Counted from the stretch's first letter, positions 16,515 through 27,097 are shown. The stretch is DNA of 64,000 nt from Parabacteroides merdae ATCC 43184 (GCF_025151215.1 NZ_CP102286.1:4092001-4156000), one strand, 5' to 3'. The notes: generated by a model from the letters alone, not told the origin. A program made the numbers and translations.

Positions 16515-16618
16515 TTTTCCCTTCGTCGGCATTACCCGTACAGGTTCAATGGGTATAATCTCAGCCAGCCTTCCTGTTTTTGGGCGTCATTCCGGCAAGC
16601 ACCCCTTATATTCGAGGG
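16515..16618 (-). promoter_or_regulatory. TPP (THI-box) riboswitch
   Basis: Read on the minus strand, the leader contains GGGGTGCTTGCCGG, GGCTGAGATTATACCC, TTGAACCTG, GGGTAATGCC and GACGAAGGGA in the order of the THI element, which binds thiamine diphosphate and represses the downstream genes when the vitamin is plentiful. The aptamer ends about 75 bp before the receptor start; a run of As on the transcript follows at once. A distinct expression-platform hairpin was not resolved. Confidence 0.93.
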
Positions 16619-16650
16619 CAAAGGAACGAAAAAAACGGGTAATGACCAAA
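16619..16650 (-). promoter_or_regulatory. Candidate promoter of thiamine operon
   Basis: On the minus strand TTTG (16647-16650), a 20-bp spacer and TTCCTTTG (16619-16626, one mismatch to TAnnTTTG) lie directly upstream of the riboswitch. This places the transcript start just before the aptamer. Confidence 0.55.
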
Positions 16651-16734
16651 TGTTCTGATATATGCTTACTTTTGACATATTAAGTATAAATGTACGCGAT
16701 AAATCTCTTAACATGCAGAAAAAATATATATTTA

Positions 16735-16765
16735 TTTGAAAACTCACTGATTATTTGTATATTTG
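16735..16765 (+). promoter_or_regulatory. Promoter of rimP-nusA-infB operon
   Basis: TTTG (16735-16738), a 19-bp spacer and TATATTTG (16758-16765): an exact fit to the Bacteroidales primary sigma (RpoD-type) promoter, 60 bp before rimP. Confidence 0.85.
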
Positions 16766-16825
16766 CAGACGATTAAGCGAAGATGAGGAGGGGGCGGGCA
16801 GTCCCCTTCTTTTGTTCTTAACTGT

Positions 16826-17299
16826 ATGTATATGATTGAAAAGGACGTGATAAGTCAGTTGGTAGAAGAGAAATTAGCTTCTTCCGGCAATTATTTAGTG
16901 GATGTAGTAATAAAACCAGGTAACCTGATTATCATAGAAATAGATAATGATGAGGGTGTTTGTATCGACGATTGCGCTGAGTTGAGCCGCTATGTGGAAG
17001 GTCACCTGGACCGTGATGTGGAAGACTTCGAACTGGAAGTCGGTTCCGCAGGGATAACATCTCCGTTTAAAGTGCTTCGCCAGTATGTGAAAAATATAGG
17101 TAACGAAGTGGAAATGCTGCTTAAAAGCGGTACGAAGTTGACCGGCGTATTGAAATCGGCCGACGAAAACGGGGTGGTGGTCACTGTTGAAAAACAAGTG
17201 AAGCCCGAAGGAGCCAAGCGTAAAGTGACTGTCCGGGAAGACCAGTCATATACATTCGATGAAATAAAATATACAAAATACCTAATAAGATTCAAGTAA
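16826..17299 (+). CDS. rimP: Ribosome maturation factor RimP
   Basis: 157 residues; starting at MIEKDV (16832) is equally possible. It contains the RimP N-domain pattern (LVDVVIKPGNLIIIEIDNDEGVCIDDCAELSRYVEGHLD) and ELEVGSAGITSPFKVLRQYVKNIG, the conserved RimP core. The C-terminal SH3-like part (GVLKSADENGVVVTVE) follows. RimP assists 30S subunit maturation. It is first gene of the widespread rimP-nusA-infB operon, with nusA starting 7 bp later. Confidence 0.93.
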   Translation: MYMIEKDVISQLVEEKLASSGNYLVDVVIKPGNLIIIEIDNDEGVCIDDCAELSRYVEGHLDRDVEDFELEVGSAGITSPFKVLRQYVKNIGNEVEMLLKSGTKLTGVLKSADENGVVVTVEKQVKPEGAKRKVTVREDQSYTFDEIKYTKYLIRFK

Positions 17300-17306
17300 A
17301 AAGATT

Positions 17307-18581
17307 ATGGCCAAGAAAGAGGAAACAATCAGTATGATTGACACACTTGCTGAGTTCAAGGAGTTGAAAAATATAGATAAAGATACGATGATCAGCGTGT
17401 TGGAAGACTCATTCCGCAACGTGATCGCTAAAATGTTCGGTACGGATGAAAATTACGATGTAATTATCAACCCGGAAAAAGGTGACTTCGAAATCTGGAG
17501 AAACCGTACGGTTGTCGCCGATGACGAACTGGAGGACGAGAATCTTCAGCTGACACTGACCGAGGCCCGTAAGATCGATGCCGACTGTGAAGTGGGCGAA
17601 GAGGTGACTGATGAAGTGCATTTTGCCGATTTCGGACGTCGTGCCATCCTGAACCTGCGCCAGACGTTGGCTTCAAAAATACTTGAATTGCAGAAAGACA
17701 GTTTGTTTGCTAAGTATAAGGATAAAATCGGCAATATCATCGCAGCCGATGTTTACCAGGTATGGAAGAAGGAGATCCTGTTGTTGGATGACGAGGGTAA
17801 TGAGTTGCTGCTCCCGAAAACAGAACAGATCCCGACTGATTTTTACCGTAAAGGTGAAACCGTGCGTGCTATCGTACAGCGGGTGGATAACTATAACAAC
17901 AATCCGAAGATCATCCTTTCCCGTACAGACAAATTGTTCCTGCAGCGTTTGTTCGAACTTGAAGTTCCGGAAATCAACGATGGTCTGATCACCATCAAGG
18001 CGATTGCCCGTATTCCGGGAGAGAGAGCAAAAGTGGCCGTTGAGTCGTACGATGACCGTATCGACCCGGTCGGCGCTTGCGTCGGAATGAAAGGTTCCCG
18101 TATCCATGGTATCGTTCGCGAGCTGAGAAACGAGAACATCGATGTTATTAATTATACATCCAATATATCGCTGTTTATCCAGCGTGCATTAAGCCCGGCA
18201 AAAATTTCCTCTATACGAGTGAACGAAGAAGAACATAAGGCAGAGGTTTATCTTCGTCCTGAAGAAGTTTCATTGGCTATCGGTAAAGGTGGTTTGAATA
18301 TCAAGCTTGCCTGTATGCTGACCGAATACGCCATCGATGTCTTCCGCGATGTGGAAGGTGCAGATGAAGAGGATATCTATTTGGATGAATTCTCGGACGA
18401 AATTGACAGCTGGGTAATCGAAGCACTGAAGAATATCGGGTGCTACACGGCGAAGAGCGTATTGGCTATGAACCGCGAAGAGATTGTAGAACGTGCCGAC
18501 CTCGAAGAACAGACTGTTGACGAGGTACTTGCTATCTTATCTGCCGAATTTGAAGAAGAAGAGGGAGAACCTCAAGAATAA
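17307..18581 (+). CDS. nusA: Transcription termination/antitermination factor NusA
   Basis: 424 residues. Domains in order: N-terminal RNA polymerase-binding domain (~1-125, ending [18 protein letters not shown]), S1 domain (~135-205, [25 protein letters not shown]), then two KH domains ([60 protein letters not shown]). The tail is acidic with a helix-hairpin-helix-like stretch ([21 protein letters not shown]). NusA modulates pausing, termination and antitermination. Placed between rimP and infB as in most bacteria. Confidence 0.96.
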   Translation: MAKKEETISMIDTLAEFKELKNIDKDTMISVLEDSFRNVIAKMFGTDENYDVIINPEKGDFEIWRNRTVVADDELEDENLQLTLTEARKIDADCEVGEEVTDEVHFADFGRRAILNLRQTLASKILELQKDSLFAKYKDKIGNIIAADVYQVWKKEILLLDDEGNELLLPKTEQIPTDFYRKGETVRAIVQRVDNYNNNPKIILSRTDKLFLQRLFELEVPEINDGLITIKAIARIPGERAKVAVESYDDRIDPVGACVGMKGSRIHGIVRELRNENIDVINYTSNISLFIQRALSPAKISSIRVNEEEHKAEVYLRPEEVSLAIGKGGLNIKLACMLTEYAIDVFRDVEGADEEDIYLDEFSDEIDSWVIEALKNIGCYTAKSVLAMNREEIVERADLEEQTVDEVLAILSAEFEEEEGEPQE

Positions 18582-18601
18582 GTATTACGACAAAGTTTGA
18601 T

Positions 18602-21577
18602 ATGCCCATAAAATTAATACAAGTACAGAGAAAATTAAATGTAGGAATCAACACGGTTGTTGAGTTTCTACGCAAGAAAGGGTTCGAGGTTGAGGATAAC
18701 AATCCCAACACGCGAATCGGTGATGAACAGTATGCTTTGCTCGTAAAAGAGTTTGGAAAAGATTTACCGAACGGCGGACGTGAGCGTGAACGGGTCGTGC
18801 CCGAACGCTCTCACAGGGAAGCTTCTTCTGTGAAAGAAGAAAAGAGTTCGGAAATAAAGACTGTAATACCGGAAGAATTCAGACCTAAAATTGTGACGAA
18901 GGGTCGGATCGATCTGGACAGACCGCATAAAAAAGTGCAGGAGGTGCAGCATCAGCCTGTTTCCGTTCCTGTGGAAAAGAAAGTGGAGAAGCCTGTGGAG
19001 GCGGCCACTGCTGCAAAAACTGCTGATGCTCCGGTTGAGGAGGTGAAAACCCCCGAAGTAAAGGCACCTGAGGTGGAAATGCCTGAAGTGAAAATCCCGG
19101 AAATGAAACAGCAGCCAGAGGAGATAAAAGAAGAAAAAGTTATAGTAGTGGAAAAGGAACCAGCAGAAGTGATGAAACCGGAGCCTGTACAGGAGCCGAA
19201 AACTGCAAATGTAGAGTCAACGACTGCGACGACTGCAGAACCGGCGGCATCTGCCGGCAACGATTCTGACGAGGGATTATTCCGGTTGAATACTCCGAAG
19301 TTCGAGTCGAAAATCAAGGTGACAGGGAAGATAGATCTGAACGCGTTGAATCAGTCTACCCGTCCGAAGAAAAAGACGAAGGAGGAACGCAAGAAAGAGC
19401 GGGAAGACAAGCGCGAGAAGTTCGCCGGTAACAAAGCGGGGCAACAGTCGGGTAACGGGCTTTTCAATAAAGGACCGAAAGACGGAACGGCAAGACCAGG
19501 TGCTCCTGTCAAACCGGGAGAAGGCGGTACGGATGCAAAGAAAAAACGTAACCGTATCAAGAAAGACCGCGTAGATGTGAACAATACGCCGGGAACTAAT
19601 GCACGCCCGTCACGTCCGAACGATGATCGCAAGCCGCGCCTACGCAAGCCGGTGAAGGCGGAAATCAGCGAGGAAGATGTACAGAAGCAGGTAAAGGAAA
19701 CCTTGGCCCGTCTGACCAACAAGGGAAATAAGAATAATAAAGGTGCCAAGTACCGTCGCGACAAACGCGATGCCATCCAGAAGCGTGAACACGAACTGAT
19801 GGAACAGGAAGAAATGGAAAGCAAGGTGTTGAAGCTGACGGAGTTTGTGACTGCCAATGACCTTGCCAACATGATGGACGTTCCTGTGACGCAGGTTATC
19901 GGTACTTGTATGAGTATCGGTATCATGGTTTCCATTAACCAGCGTCTGGATGCGGAAACAATTAATATCGTAGCTGAAGAATTCGGTTTCCAGACCGAAT
20001 ATGTAAGTGCCGAAGTGGTGGAAGCCATCAAGGCCGACGAAGAAGACGACAACGAAGAAGACTGGGTGGCGCGTCCTCCTATCGTGACTGTGATGGGACA
20101 CGTTGACCACGGTAAGACCTCTTTGTTGGATAATATCCGTAATGCAAACGTAATTGCCGGTGAGGCAGGAGGTATCACGCAGCACATCGGTGCTTACAAC
20201 GTGAAGTTGCAGAGCGGGCGTCGTATCACGTTCCTGGATACGCCGGGCCATGAGGCTTTTACCGCCATGCGTGCCCGTGGTGCCAAGGTGACGGATATCG
20301 CGATTATCATTGTGGCTGCCGACGATAATGTCATGCCACAGACTGTCGAAGCGATCAACCATGCTTCGGCTGCTGGTGTACCTATCGTATTTGCTATCAA
20401 TAAGATCGACAAGCCTCATGCCAATCCTGACAAGATCAAGGAGGAACTGGCTAACATGAATTATTTGGTTGAAGACTGGGGAGGTAAGTACCAGAGCCAG
20501 GAAATTTCAGCCAAGAAAGGTATCGGTGTGGAGGACTTGTTGGAAAAAGTATTGTTGGAAGCCGATTTGCTCGACTTGAAGGCTAATCCGAAGAGACGTG
20601 CTGTTGGTTCCATCATCGAATCTTCACTTGACAAAGGACGTGGATATGTTTCTACCGTGTTGGTTGAAAACGGAACACTGAAGGTCGGTGACATCGTACT
20701 GGCCGGAACCCATTTCGGTCGCGTAAAAGCGATGTTCAACGAACGTAACCAGCGTATCGAAAAGGCTGGTCCTTCCGAACCGGCTCTGATCCTCGGTCTG
20801 AACGGTGCTCCGCAGGCTGGCGATACGTTCAACGTACTGGAAACAGACCAGGAAGCCCGCGAAATTGCCAACCGTCGCGAACAGTTGCAGCGTGAGTTGG
20901 GCCTACGTACGCAGAAGATGCTTACGCTGGATGATATCGGTCGCCGTATCGCAGTCGGAAACTTCCAAGAACTGAACGTGATTGTGAAGGGTGACGTGGA
21001 CGGTTCCGTAGAAGCGTTGTCAGACTCCCTGATCCGTCTGTCTACAGAGGAAATCCAGGTGAACGTGATCCACAAGGCTGTCGGTCAGATCTCCGAATCG
21101 GATGTCGTACTGGCTGCCGCTTCTGATGCGATTATTATCGGATTCCAGGTGCGCCCGGCATTGCCTGCACGCCGCCTGGCAGAGAAAGAGGGAGTTGAAA
21201 TCCGTCTGTACTCGATTATCTATGATGCGATCGAAGAAGTGAAGAGCGCTATGGAAGGTATGCTTTCACCGGAAATCAAGGAAGAGATCACTGCGAACGT
21301 GGAAGTGCTTCAGGTCTTCAAGATCACGAAAGTGGGTACGATTGCCGGGTGTATGGTACGTGAAGGTAAGATCAAGCGTTCGAACAAGGTGCGCGTGATC
21401 CGTGACGGTATCGTGGTTCATTCCGGAGAGTTGGAATCTTTGAAACGTTTCAAGGATGATGTGAAGGAAGTGGTTGCCGGTTTGGATTGTGGTTTGAACA
21501 TTGTCAACTACAATGATATTCAGGTTGGTGATATCATCGAGGCATACGAAGAAACGGAAATCAAGAAGACATTGTAA
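18602..21577 (+). CDS. infB: Translation initiation factor IF-2
   Basis: 991 residues. The IF2 N-terminal helical module ([21 protein letters not shown] start) is followed by a long Glu/Lys/Pro/Val-rich linker (~60-330, low complexity, many VK/PE repeats) and basic [10 protein letters not shown] stretches. The GTPase domain has G1 GHVDHGKT near 499-506, DTPGHE near 546 and NKID near 600. Domains II to IV follow to the end ([28 protein letters not shown]). It recruits initiator tRNA to the 30S subunit. cvpA begins 2 bp after its stop, so the operon continues. Confidence 0.97.
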   Translation: MPIKLIQVQRKLNVGINTVVEFLRKKGFEVEDNNPNTRIGDEQYALLVKEFGKDLPNGGRERERVVPERSHREASSVKEEKSSEIKTVIPEEFRPKIVTKGRIDLDRPHKKVQEVQHQPVSVPVEKKVEKPVEAATAAKTADAPVEEVKTPEVKAPEVEMPEVKIPEMKQQPEEIKEEKVIVVEKEPAEVMKPEPVQEPKTANVESTTATTAEPAASAGNDSDEGLFRLNTPKFESKIKVTGKIDLNALNQSTRPKKKTKEERKKEREDKREKFAGNKAGQQSGNGLFNKGPKDGTARPGAPVKPGEGGTDAKKKRNRIKKDRVDVNNTPGTNARPSRPNDDRKPRLRKPVKAEISEEDVQKQVKETLARLTNKGNKNNKGAKYRRDKRDAIQKREHELMEQEEMESKVLKLTEFVTANDLANMMDVPVTQVIGTCMSIGIMVSINQRLDAETINIVAEEFGFQTEYVSAEVVEAIKADEEDDNEEDWVARPPIVTVMGHVDHGKTSLLDNIRNANVIAGEAGGITQHIGAYNVKLQSGRRITFLDTPGHEAFTAMRARGAKVTDIAIIIVAADDNVMPQTVEAINHASAAGVPIVFAINKIDKPHANPDKIKEELANMNYLVEDWGGKYQSQEISAKKGIGVEDLLEKVLLEADLLDLKANPKRRAVGSIIESSLDKGRGYVSTVLVENGTLKVGDIVLAGTHFGRVKAMFNERNQRIEKAGPSEPALILGLNGAPQAGDTFNVLETDQEAREIANRREQLQRELGLRTQKMLTLDDIGRRIAVGNFQELNVIVKGDVDGSVEALSDSLIRLSTEEIQVNVIHKAVGQISESDVVLAAASDAIIIGFQVRPALPARRLAEKEGVEIRLYSIIYDAIEEVKSAMEGMLSPEIKEEITANVEVLQVFKITKVGTIAGCMVREGKIKRSNKVRVIRDGIVVHSGELESLKRFKDDVKEVVAGLDCGLNIVNYNDIQVGDIIEAYEETEIKKTL

Positions 21578-21579
21578 AC

Positions 21580-22071
21580 ATGAACTGGTTGGACATTACA
21601 TTGCTATGTCTGGCAGGAATAGGATTTGTGAAAGGCCTGTTTGATGGAGTCATCAAACAGGTTGTTTCGCTTATAGCCCTTTTGGTCGGGATCTTTTTTT
21701 GTACGAAGGCGGCACTTTGGCTGCGTGGATATATATTGGCATTGGGCTGGTTTCCCGAACAAGGAGTGACGGTGCTCAGCTACGTGGCGGGTTTCCTGTT
21801 GATCGTGGGTGTCATATTGCTGGCGGGTGAGATTCTGACTCGTGTCGTGGGAGCGACGCCGTTGAGCGTCCTGAACCATTTGGTGGGTGGTGTCTTGGGG
21901 CTTTGCTTTATGATGGCGTTTGTCAGCCTTCTGCTGAACAGTATGGAGATGATAGACAAGGGATCGGTCCTGATCCCGCGTCAGGCAAAGGTCGAATCCC
22001 GTTTTTATAATTCAGTCAAAGAAATAATCCCAACCATTTACTTCCAAAATTTGTTTTTTAAGGAGGAATAG
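21580..22071 (+). CDS. CvpA family membrane protein
   Basis: 163 residues, four predicted membrane segments. The start (MNWLDITLLCLAGIGFVKGLFDGVIKQVVSLIALLVGIF) is the CvpA-family signature with its D-x-x-L/G-K-G-x-x-G/D pattern; a conserved VLNHLVGGVLGL lies near 110. CvpA proteins are inner-membrane proteins linked to colicin V export in E. coli and to envelope homeostasis in general; the molecular role is unresolved. Gap to infB is 2 bp; sufB starts 33 bp later. Confidence 0.85.
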   Translation: MNWLDITLLCLAGIGFVKGLFDGVIKQVVSLIALLVGIFFCTKAALWLRGYILALGWFPEQGVTVLSYVAGFLLIVGVILLAGEILTRVVGATPLSVLNHLVGGVLGLCFMMAFVSLLLNSMEMIDKGSVLIPRQAKVESRFYNSVKEIIPTIYFQNLFFKEE

Positions 22072-22104
22072 GTTTCATAATTTGAACAATATATTTAATG
22101 TATA

Positions 22105-23550
22105 ATGGAAGATTCAAACGACATACTAAATGAGGTGACGACCGGTGATTATAAGTACGGATTCGTTACCGATATAGATACGGAGGTGATTCATCGCGGA
22201 TTGGATGAAGAGACTGTTCGTATTATTTCCGCCAAGAAGAATGAACCGGAATGGCTGCTTGAGTTCCGCTTGAAAGCCTTCCGCCATTGGCAGACACTGG
22301 AGATGCCGACATGGCCTCACCTGAATATCCCGCCGATCGACTATCAAGATATCATCTACTATGCCGCTCCGAAGAAGAAGGAAGGCCCGAAGAGCCTGGA
22401 TGAGGTCGATCCGGAACTGATGAAGACTTTCGACAAACTGGGTATTCCTCTGCACGAACGTGCGCAGCTTAGCGGGATGGCGGTCGATGCAGTGATGGAC
22501 AGCGTCTCCGTAAAGACAACATTCAAGGAGACGCTTGCTGAGAAGGGCATTATCTTCTGTTCTTTCAGCGAAGCCGTCCAGCATCATCCCGATTTGGTCC
22601 AGAAATATCTGGGAAGCGTGGTCAGTTATCGTGATAATTTCTTTGCCGCATTGAATTCGGCGGTGTTTTCGGACGGTTCGTTTGTCTATATCCCGAAAGG
22701 CGTGCGTTGTCCGATGGAGCTTTCTACCTATTTCCGTATCAATGCGGCCAATACCGGACAGTTCGAACGTACATTGATTGTGGCGGATGATGAAGCCTAT
22801 GTCAGTTACCTTGAAGGTTGTACCGCCCCGATGCGCGATGAGAACCAGCTTCATGCGGCTATCGTCGAAATCGTAGCGCATGAACGGGCCGAAGTGAAAT
22901 ATTCCACCGTTCAGAACTGGTATCCGGGTGACAAGGATGGAAAGGGAGGTATCTACAACTTCGTGACTAAACGCGGACTGTGCAAGGGCGAAGGGAGCAA
23001 GATCTCTTGGACACAGGTGGAGACTGGTTCCGCTATTACCTGGAAATACCCAAGCTGTATTCTGGCCGGTGATAATTCGGTAGGCGAGTTCTACTCGGTG
23101 GCCGTCACCAACAATTACCAGCAGGCCGACACCGGTACGAAGATGATCCACCTTGGACGGAATACTCGCAGTACGATCGTCTCGAAAGGTATCTCCGCCG
23201 GGCATAGCCAGAACAGCTATCGCGGCTTGGTGAAAGTTTCTCCCCGTGCCGAAGGCGCCCGTAATCATAGCCAGTGCGACAGCCTGTTGCTTAGTTCGAC
23301 TTGCGGTGCCCATACCTTCCCCTATGCCGATATCCAGAACGAGACGGCGGTAGTGGAACACGAAGCGACGACGAGCAAGATCAGCGAAGAACAGTTGTTC
23401 TATTGCCGGCAGCGCGGTATCTCGGTCGAGGAAGCTGTCGGTCTGATCGTCAACGGGTATGCCCGCGAGGTAATGAACAAGCTCCCTATGGAGTTTGCCG
23501 TGGAGGCACAGAAGCTGCTGACTATTTCTTTAGAAGGAAGCGTAGGATGA
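22105..23550 (+). CDS. sufB: Fe-S cluster assembly scaffold SufB
   Basis: 481 residues, the usual SufB length. Conserved blocks include [67 protein letters not shown] and, near the end, [24 protein letters not shown]. SufB, SufC and SufD form the SufBC2D scaffold that builds [4Fe-4S] clusters from sulfur delivered by SufS/SufE. First suf gene of a sufB-sufC-sufD run joined to the infB operon. An AT-rich hairpin element separates it from sufC. Confidence 0.96.
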   Translation: MEDSNDILNEVTTGDYKYGFVTDIDTEVIHRGLDEETVRIISAKKNEPEWLLEFRLKAFRHWQTLEMPTWPHLNIPPIDYQDIIYYAAPKKKEGPKSLDEVDPELMKTFDKLGIPLHERAQLSGMAVDAVMDSVSVKTTFKETLAEKGIIFCSFSEAVQHHPDLVQKYLGSVVSYRDNFFAALNSAVFSDGSFVYIPKGVRCPMELSTYFRINAANTGQFERTLIVADDEAYVSYLEGCTAPMRDENQLHAAIVEIVAHERAEVKYSTVQNWYPGDKDGKGGIYNFVTKRGLCKGEGSKISWTQVETGSAITWKYPSCILAGDNSVGEFYSVAVTNNYQQADTGTKMIHLGRNTRSTIVSKGISAGHSQNSYRGLVKVSPRAEGARNHSQCDSLLLSSTCGAHTFPYADIQNETAVVEHEATTSKISEEQLFYCRQRGISVEEAVGLIVNGYAREVMNKLPMEFAVEAQKLLTISLEGSVG

Positions 23551-23638
23551 TTTTATGATTTATGATTTATGATTTATGCGTCGATGATAAATCATAAATC
23601 ATAAATCATAAATCGCATAAATCATAAATTATAAAGTC
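23551..23638. repeat. AT-rich heptad hairpin element (copy 1)
   Basis: Tandem GATTTAT/ATGATTT heptads on the left arm face ATAAATC heptads on the right arm around a loop reading GCGTCGATGA. It fills the whole sufB-sufC gap from stop codon to start codon. A second copy with related arms and loop (GCACCGATAA on the minus strand) fills the gap at 59467-59561. Possible role: RNA stabilising hairpin or small nonautonomous repeat; unproven. Confidence 0.8.
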
Positions 23639-24394
23639 ATGTTAGAGATAAAGAACTTACATGCCAATATCAATGGCAAAGAGATATTGAAAGGAATCAA
23701 CCTTTCTGTCAAGGCGGGTGAGGTACACGCCATCATGGGGCCGAACGGTTCCGGGAAAAGTACCTTGAGCAGTGTGTTGGTCGGTAATCCGGCATTCGAA
23801 GTAACGGAAGGGGAGGTGATCTTCAACGGTAAGAGCCTGTTGGATCTCGAACCGGAAGACCGTAGCCGTGAAGGTATTTTCCTGAGTTTCCAGTATCCGG
23901 TGGAGATTCCGGGAGTCAGCATGGTGAACTTCATGCGTGCCGCCTTGAACGAACATCGTAAATATAAAGGGCTGGAACCTGTTTCGGCTACCGACTTCCT
24001 GAAGCTGATGCGCGAGAAGCGTGCGATTGTGGAATTGGACAATAAGCTGGCGAGCCGCAGCGTGAACGAAGGTTTTTCGGGTGGTGAGAAGAAGCGGAAC
24101 GAAATCTTCCAGATGGCAATGCTCGAACCGAAGCTGGCGATTCTCGATGAGACGGATAGCGGTCTGGATATCGATGCCCTCCGCATCGTGGCAAATGGTG
24201 TCAACCAACTTCGTACGCCAGAGAATGCGGCTATCGTGATCACGCACTACCAACGTCTGCTGGATTATATCAAGCCTGACGTGGTCCATGTCCTCTACAA
24301 AGGACGTATTGTCAAAACCGCCGGTCCCGAACTGGCTCTCGAACTCGAAGAAAAAGGCTACGACTGGATCAAGAAAGAGATGGGAGAAGAATAA
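23639..24394 (+). CDS. sufC: Fe-S assembly ATPase SufC
   Basis: 251 residues, ABC-type ATPase. Walker [10 protein letters not shown] at ~34-42, a Q-loop region ([13 protein letters not shown]), signature [11 protein letters not shown] at ~145, Walker [15 protein letters not shown] with the SufC-typical D-E-x-D-S-G, and H-switch [12 protein letters not shown]. SufC dimerises with SufB and SufD and its ATP cycle opens the scaffold. Middle gene of sufBCD. Confidence 0.97.
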   Translation: MLEIKNLHANINGKEILKGINLSVKAGEVHAIMGPNGSGKSTLSSVLVGNPAFEVTEGEVIFNGKSLLDLEPEDRSREGIFLSFQYPVEIPGVSMVNFMRAALNEHRKYKGLEPVSATDFLKLMREKRAIVELDNKLASRSVNEGFSGGEKKRNEIFQMAMLEPKLAILDETDSGLDIDALRIVANGVNQLRTPENAAIVITHYQRLLDYIKPDVVHVLYKGRIVKTAGPELALELEEKGYDWIKKEMGEE

Positions 24395-24403
24395 GAATAA
24401 TTA

Positions 24404-24440
24404 GGCACGGATTACACGCGAAATCCGTGTAATCCATGCC
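24404..24440 (+). repeat. Intercistronic hairpin between sufC and sufD
   Basis: 15-base arms GGCACGGATTACACG and CGTGTAATCCATGCC with one mismatch and a 7-base loop, followed by AAAAAATT. There is no T-tract on the plus strand, so it is unlikely to stop sufBCD transcription; it may stabilise the upstream mRNA. Confidence 0.7.
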
Positions 24441-24456
24441 AAAAAATTAGATAGTA

Positions 24457-25800
24457 ATGAAAGCAGAACAACAATATATCGATCTTTTCACCCATTATGA
24501 GGATCTGATTTGTCGGCATGCGGCGGGGTTGATGAATTTGCCGCGTGCAGAGGCTTTGGCTGATTTGGAACGGTTGGGCTTTCCGACGGTGAAGAGTGAA
24601 GATTATAAATATACAGATGTGGCGCAGGCTTTTGCTCCGGATTACGGGGTGAATATCAATCGTCTTGATATCCCGGTCAATCCGTACGACGTGTTTCGTT
24701 GTGATGTCCCCAACCTGAGTACCTCGCTTTATTTTGTGGTGAATGATACTTTCTATGACAAGATGTTACCGAAAGCCCATCTTCCCGAAGGTGTTTATGC
24801 CGGGGGAATGCGTACTTTCATGGAAAAGTATCCCGAAGTGGCTTCCCGCTATTATGGCAAGGCGGCACCAACCGGTAAGGATGGTATCGTTGCCTTGAAC
24901 ACTATGTTGGCTCAGGACGGTTTTGTGGTCTATGTGCCGGAAGGTGTCGTAGTGGAGCGTCCGATCCAGTTGGTGAATATCTTCCGCAGCGATGTAGACA
25001 CGATGGCGAACCGCCGTATCCTGGTGATTATGGAGCCTCGTTCGGAAGCCAAGCTGTTGGTGTGCGATCATAGCATCGACGATGTTAAGTTCTTAGCCAC
25101 GCAGGTTGTCGAGATCTTTGCGGGTGAAGGTGCCTTCTTCGATTATTACGACCTCGAAGAGAGCAGCATGTCGACTACTCGTTTTGCCTCCGTGCATGTG
25201 AAGCAGGAAGCGGGAAGTAATGTTTTGGTGAATGGTATCACGCTGAATAACGGCCTTACCCGTAACAACTATTATATCGAGCTGAACGGCGAACAGGCTG
25301 AAGCGACTTTGTGCGGTATGTCGATCCTAGACAAAGAACAGCAGCTGGATACCTATAGCCATATTACGCATGCCGTACCTTATTGTACTAGCAACGAACT
25401 GTTCAAGAATGTTTTGGACGATCATGCGGTCGGTGCGTTCAGCGGCCGTATTTTAGTGAAGGAAGATGCACAGAAGACTGCGGCCTATCAGACGAACCGC
25501 AATCTTTGTGCGACCCGTGAAGCTCGCATGTACAGCAAACCTCAGTTGGAAATCTATGCCGACGATGTGAAATGTTCGCATGGCATGACCACCGGACAGT
25601 TGGACGAAACTGCTTTGTTCTATATGCAGAGCCGCGGCATTCCTCGTGACGAGGCACGCATGTTGTTAAGCGTAGCTTTCACCGCGGACGTGATCGATTA
25701 CGTACGTCTGGATGCTTTGAAAGACCGTTTGCATAAATTAGTAGAAAAACGTTTTCGTGGAGAACTGGCGAGATGTGCCGGTTGCCGGATTTGTAAATAA
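24457..25800 (+). CDS. sufD: Fe-S cluster assembly protein SufD
   Basis: 447 residues. Pattern EALADLERLGFPTVKSEDYKYTDV at the N-terminus is typical of SufD; the beta-helix core contains VPEGVVVERPIQLVNIF and the C-terminal block GRILVKEDAQKTAAYQTNRNLCATREARMYSKPQLEIYADDVKCSHGMTTGQLDETALFYMQSRGI is diagnostic of the SufB/SufD family. It partners SufB and SufC in the scaffold complex. The protein ends with CAGCRICK, a Cys-rich tail. The following VOC gene starts 9 bp later. Confidence 0.95.
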   Translation: MKAEQQYIDLFTHYEDLICRHAAGLMNLPRAEALADLERLGFPTVKSEDYKYTDVAQAFAPDYGVNINRLDIPVNPYDVFRCDVPNLSTSLYFVVNDTFYDKMLPKAHLPEGVYAGGMRTFMEKYPEVASRYYGKAAPTGKDGIVALNTMLAQDGFVVYVPEGVVVERPIQLVNIFRSDVDTMANRRILVIMEPRSEAKLLVCDHSIDDVKFLATQVVEIFAGEGAFFDYYDLEESSMSTTRFASVHVKQEAGSNVLVNGITLNNGLTRNNYYIELNGEQAEATLCGMSILDKEQQLDTYSHITHAVPYCTSNELFKNVLDDHAVGAFSGRILVKEDAQKTAAYQTNRNLCATREARMYSKPQLEIYADDVKCSHGMTTGQLDETALFYMQSRGIPRDEARMLLSVAFTADVIDYVRLDALKDRLHKLVEKRFRGELARCAGCRICK

Positions 25801-25809
25801 GAATAACAT

Positions 25810-26190
25810 ATGCAATTGACTCATATCGCTATCTGGACGAACGAACTGGAACGTTCGCGTGATTTCTATATCAAGTATTTCAACGGGAAAAGCAACGAGA
25901 AGTATGTGAATCCGAAGAAAGGCTTTGCCTCTTATTTCGTCACTTTCGAGGGAGGGGCTTCACTTGAAATCATGCAGCGGACCGATATTACCAAAGAAAC
26001 GGCAGATGTCTTCATCGGACTTGCCCATTTTGCCTTTTCTACCGGATCGAAAGAGAAGGTGGATGCCATGATCGAACAATTCCGTTCGGACGGTTACAAG
26101 ATCGTAGGCGAGCCGCGTATTACTGGTGACGGTTATTATGAAGGAGCTGTTTTGGATCCGGATGGTAACATTGTTGAGGTGATCGCTTGA
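25810..26190 (+). CDS. VOC family protein (glyoxalase-like)
   Basis: 126 residues with the VOC/glyoxalase I fold: beta-alpha-beta-beta-beta start MQLTHIAIWTNELERSRDFYIKYF, then SLEIMQRTD, GLAHFAFSTGSKEKVDAMIEQF and the C-terminal DPDGNIVEVIA. His5, the Glu in SLEIM, the His of LAHFAF and the Glu of VEVIA are in position to bind a metal, so an active metalloenzyme is likely. Substrate cannot be told: lactoylglutathione lyase-like or another dioxygenase/isomerase. It is the last gene of the suf transcript, 9 bp after sufD. Confidence 0.85.
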   Translation: MQLTHIAIWTNELERSRDFYIKYFNGKSNEKYVNPKKGFASYFVTFEGGASLEIMQRTDITKETADVFIGLAHFAFSTGSKEKVDAMIEQFRSDGYKIVGEPRITGDGYYEGAVLDPDGNIVEVIA

Positions 26191-26235
26191 CGGAAACGTA
26201 CCGGGATTGATATTACCAGACGCAGATAAATACGG

Positions 26236-26300
26236 AAGGGCGCTGAGTTATGCGGACATCATTGGTAAGATAAGTCCGCATGATTCTGCGCTCTTTTGTT
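26236..26300 (+). terminator. Terminator of rimP-suf operon
   Basis: Long hairpin: outer GGGCGC / GCGCTC arms and a perfect inner ATGCGGAC / GTCCGCAT stem, followed by TTTTGTTTT. It lies 46 bp after the VOC gene and marks the left edge of the accessory block. Confidence 0.75.
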
Positions 26301-26349
26301 TTCGGTACTCAGTAAAGCCAGACAGCCGTGTATGGGCGGAAAGGCCGGA

Positions 26350-26916
26350 TCAGTTCATATAGGATAAGAATACCAACAGAGGTATGTAGTCTTTCAGATT
26401 GACATGTAACTTTTTCAGAGCCTGGGCGATATGGTATTCCACGCCTTTGGTTGTCATACCGAGTGTTTCTGCGATCTCTTTGTAAGGTTTGTTTTCGTAG
26501 CGACTCATGATGAAGATACGGCGGGTCTGTTCCGGCAGGGAGGCCAATGTCTTGTTCACGATTTCTTGTGCTTCGGCTGTAAACAGTTCTTCCGGATTGC
26601 AGGCTTCGAGGGTGGAGATGCGGGTGTTCAGTTCCCATTCGGCATGATTCTTCAGATGTTCGCTGGCATCTTCCCTGACTTGTATATGTTGCAGGTAGTT
26701 GATACATTTGTTTTTGATGATCGTGAGTATATAGGCCGGAACATTGGAATCTGCCTTTAACGTGTTCCGGTTTTCCCAGTATTGCATCAGTGCCTCTATG
26801 GTGAAATCTTCGGCAACAGCTATATCCCTCACATATATATTCGCAAAGCGGATGAACCGTCCTTGATAATCTGCGAATAATTGATTGAAGGCCTTTAAAT
26901 CTGCTGAATATTCCAT
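26350..26916 (-). CDS. Orphan ECF sigma-70 factor
   Basis: 188 residues. Region 2 (FADYQGRFIRFANIYVRDIAVAEDFTIEALMQYWENR) and region 4 (LPEQTRRIFIMSRYENKPYKEIAETLGMTTKGVEYHIAQALKKLHV) match Bacteroidales ECF sigma factors of the PUL-regulating type. A hydrophobic tail (YIPLLVFLSYMN) is common in that group. No FecR anti-sigma gene follows in the minus direction; the convergent suf operon comes next. Targets are unknown. It might act on the GH92 gene upstream or on a distant locus. Confidence 0.88.
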   Translation of the reverse strand: MEYSADLKAFNQLFADYQGRFIRFANIYVRDIAVAEDFTIEALMQYWENRNTLKADSNVPAYILTIIKNKCINYLQHIQVREDASEHLKNHAEWELNTRISTLEACNPEELFTAEAQEIVNKTLASLPEQTRRIFIMSRYENKPYKEIAETLGMTTKGVEYHIAQALKKLHVNLKDYIPLLVFLSYMN

Positions 26917-27020
26917 ATACCCTATCGATTAGCGCGTAAATATAATAAAATTTAAAAGAAAAGCTATATTTATTCCACGTAGATTACCTTTCCGATTTTT
27001 ACCGCTTCCTTCTCTATATT

Positions 27021-27068
27021 GAAAATTCCTGCCCTGTGTCTGGTAGGACGGTGAGGCAGAGCAGGAAT
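27021..27068 (-). terminator. Terminator after GH92 gene
   Basis: On the minus strand ATTCCTGC and GCAGGAAT form a stem followed by TTTTC, 30 bp after the GH92 stop codon. Confidence 0.55.
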
Positions 27069-27097
27069 ATGTAAATGATTTTTTTATGCGTCGTTCT

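Noticed and set aside
16443..16532. N-terminal extension of the TonB receptor from 16532
   Set aside because: It would be encoded by the riboswitch and its linker; the start at 16442 gives a normal signal peptide.
22126..23361. 411-codon minus-strand frame over sufB
   Set aside because: Antisense to a strongly conserved SufB frame; no recognisable domain.
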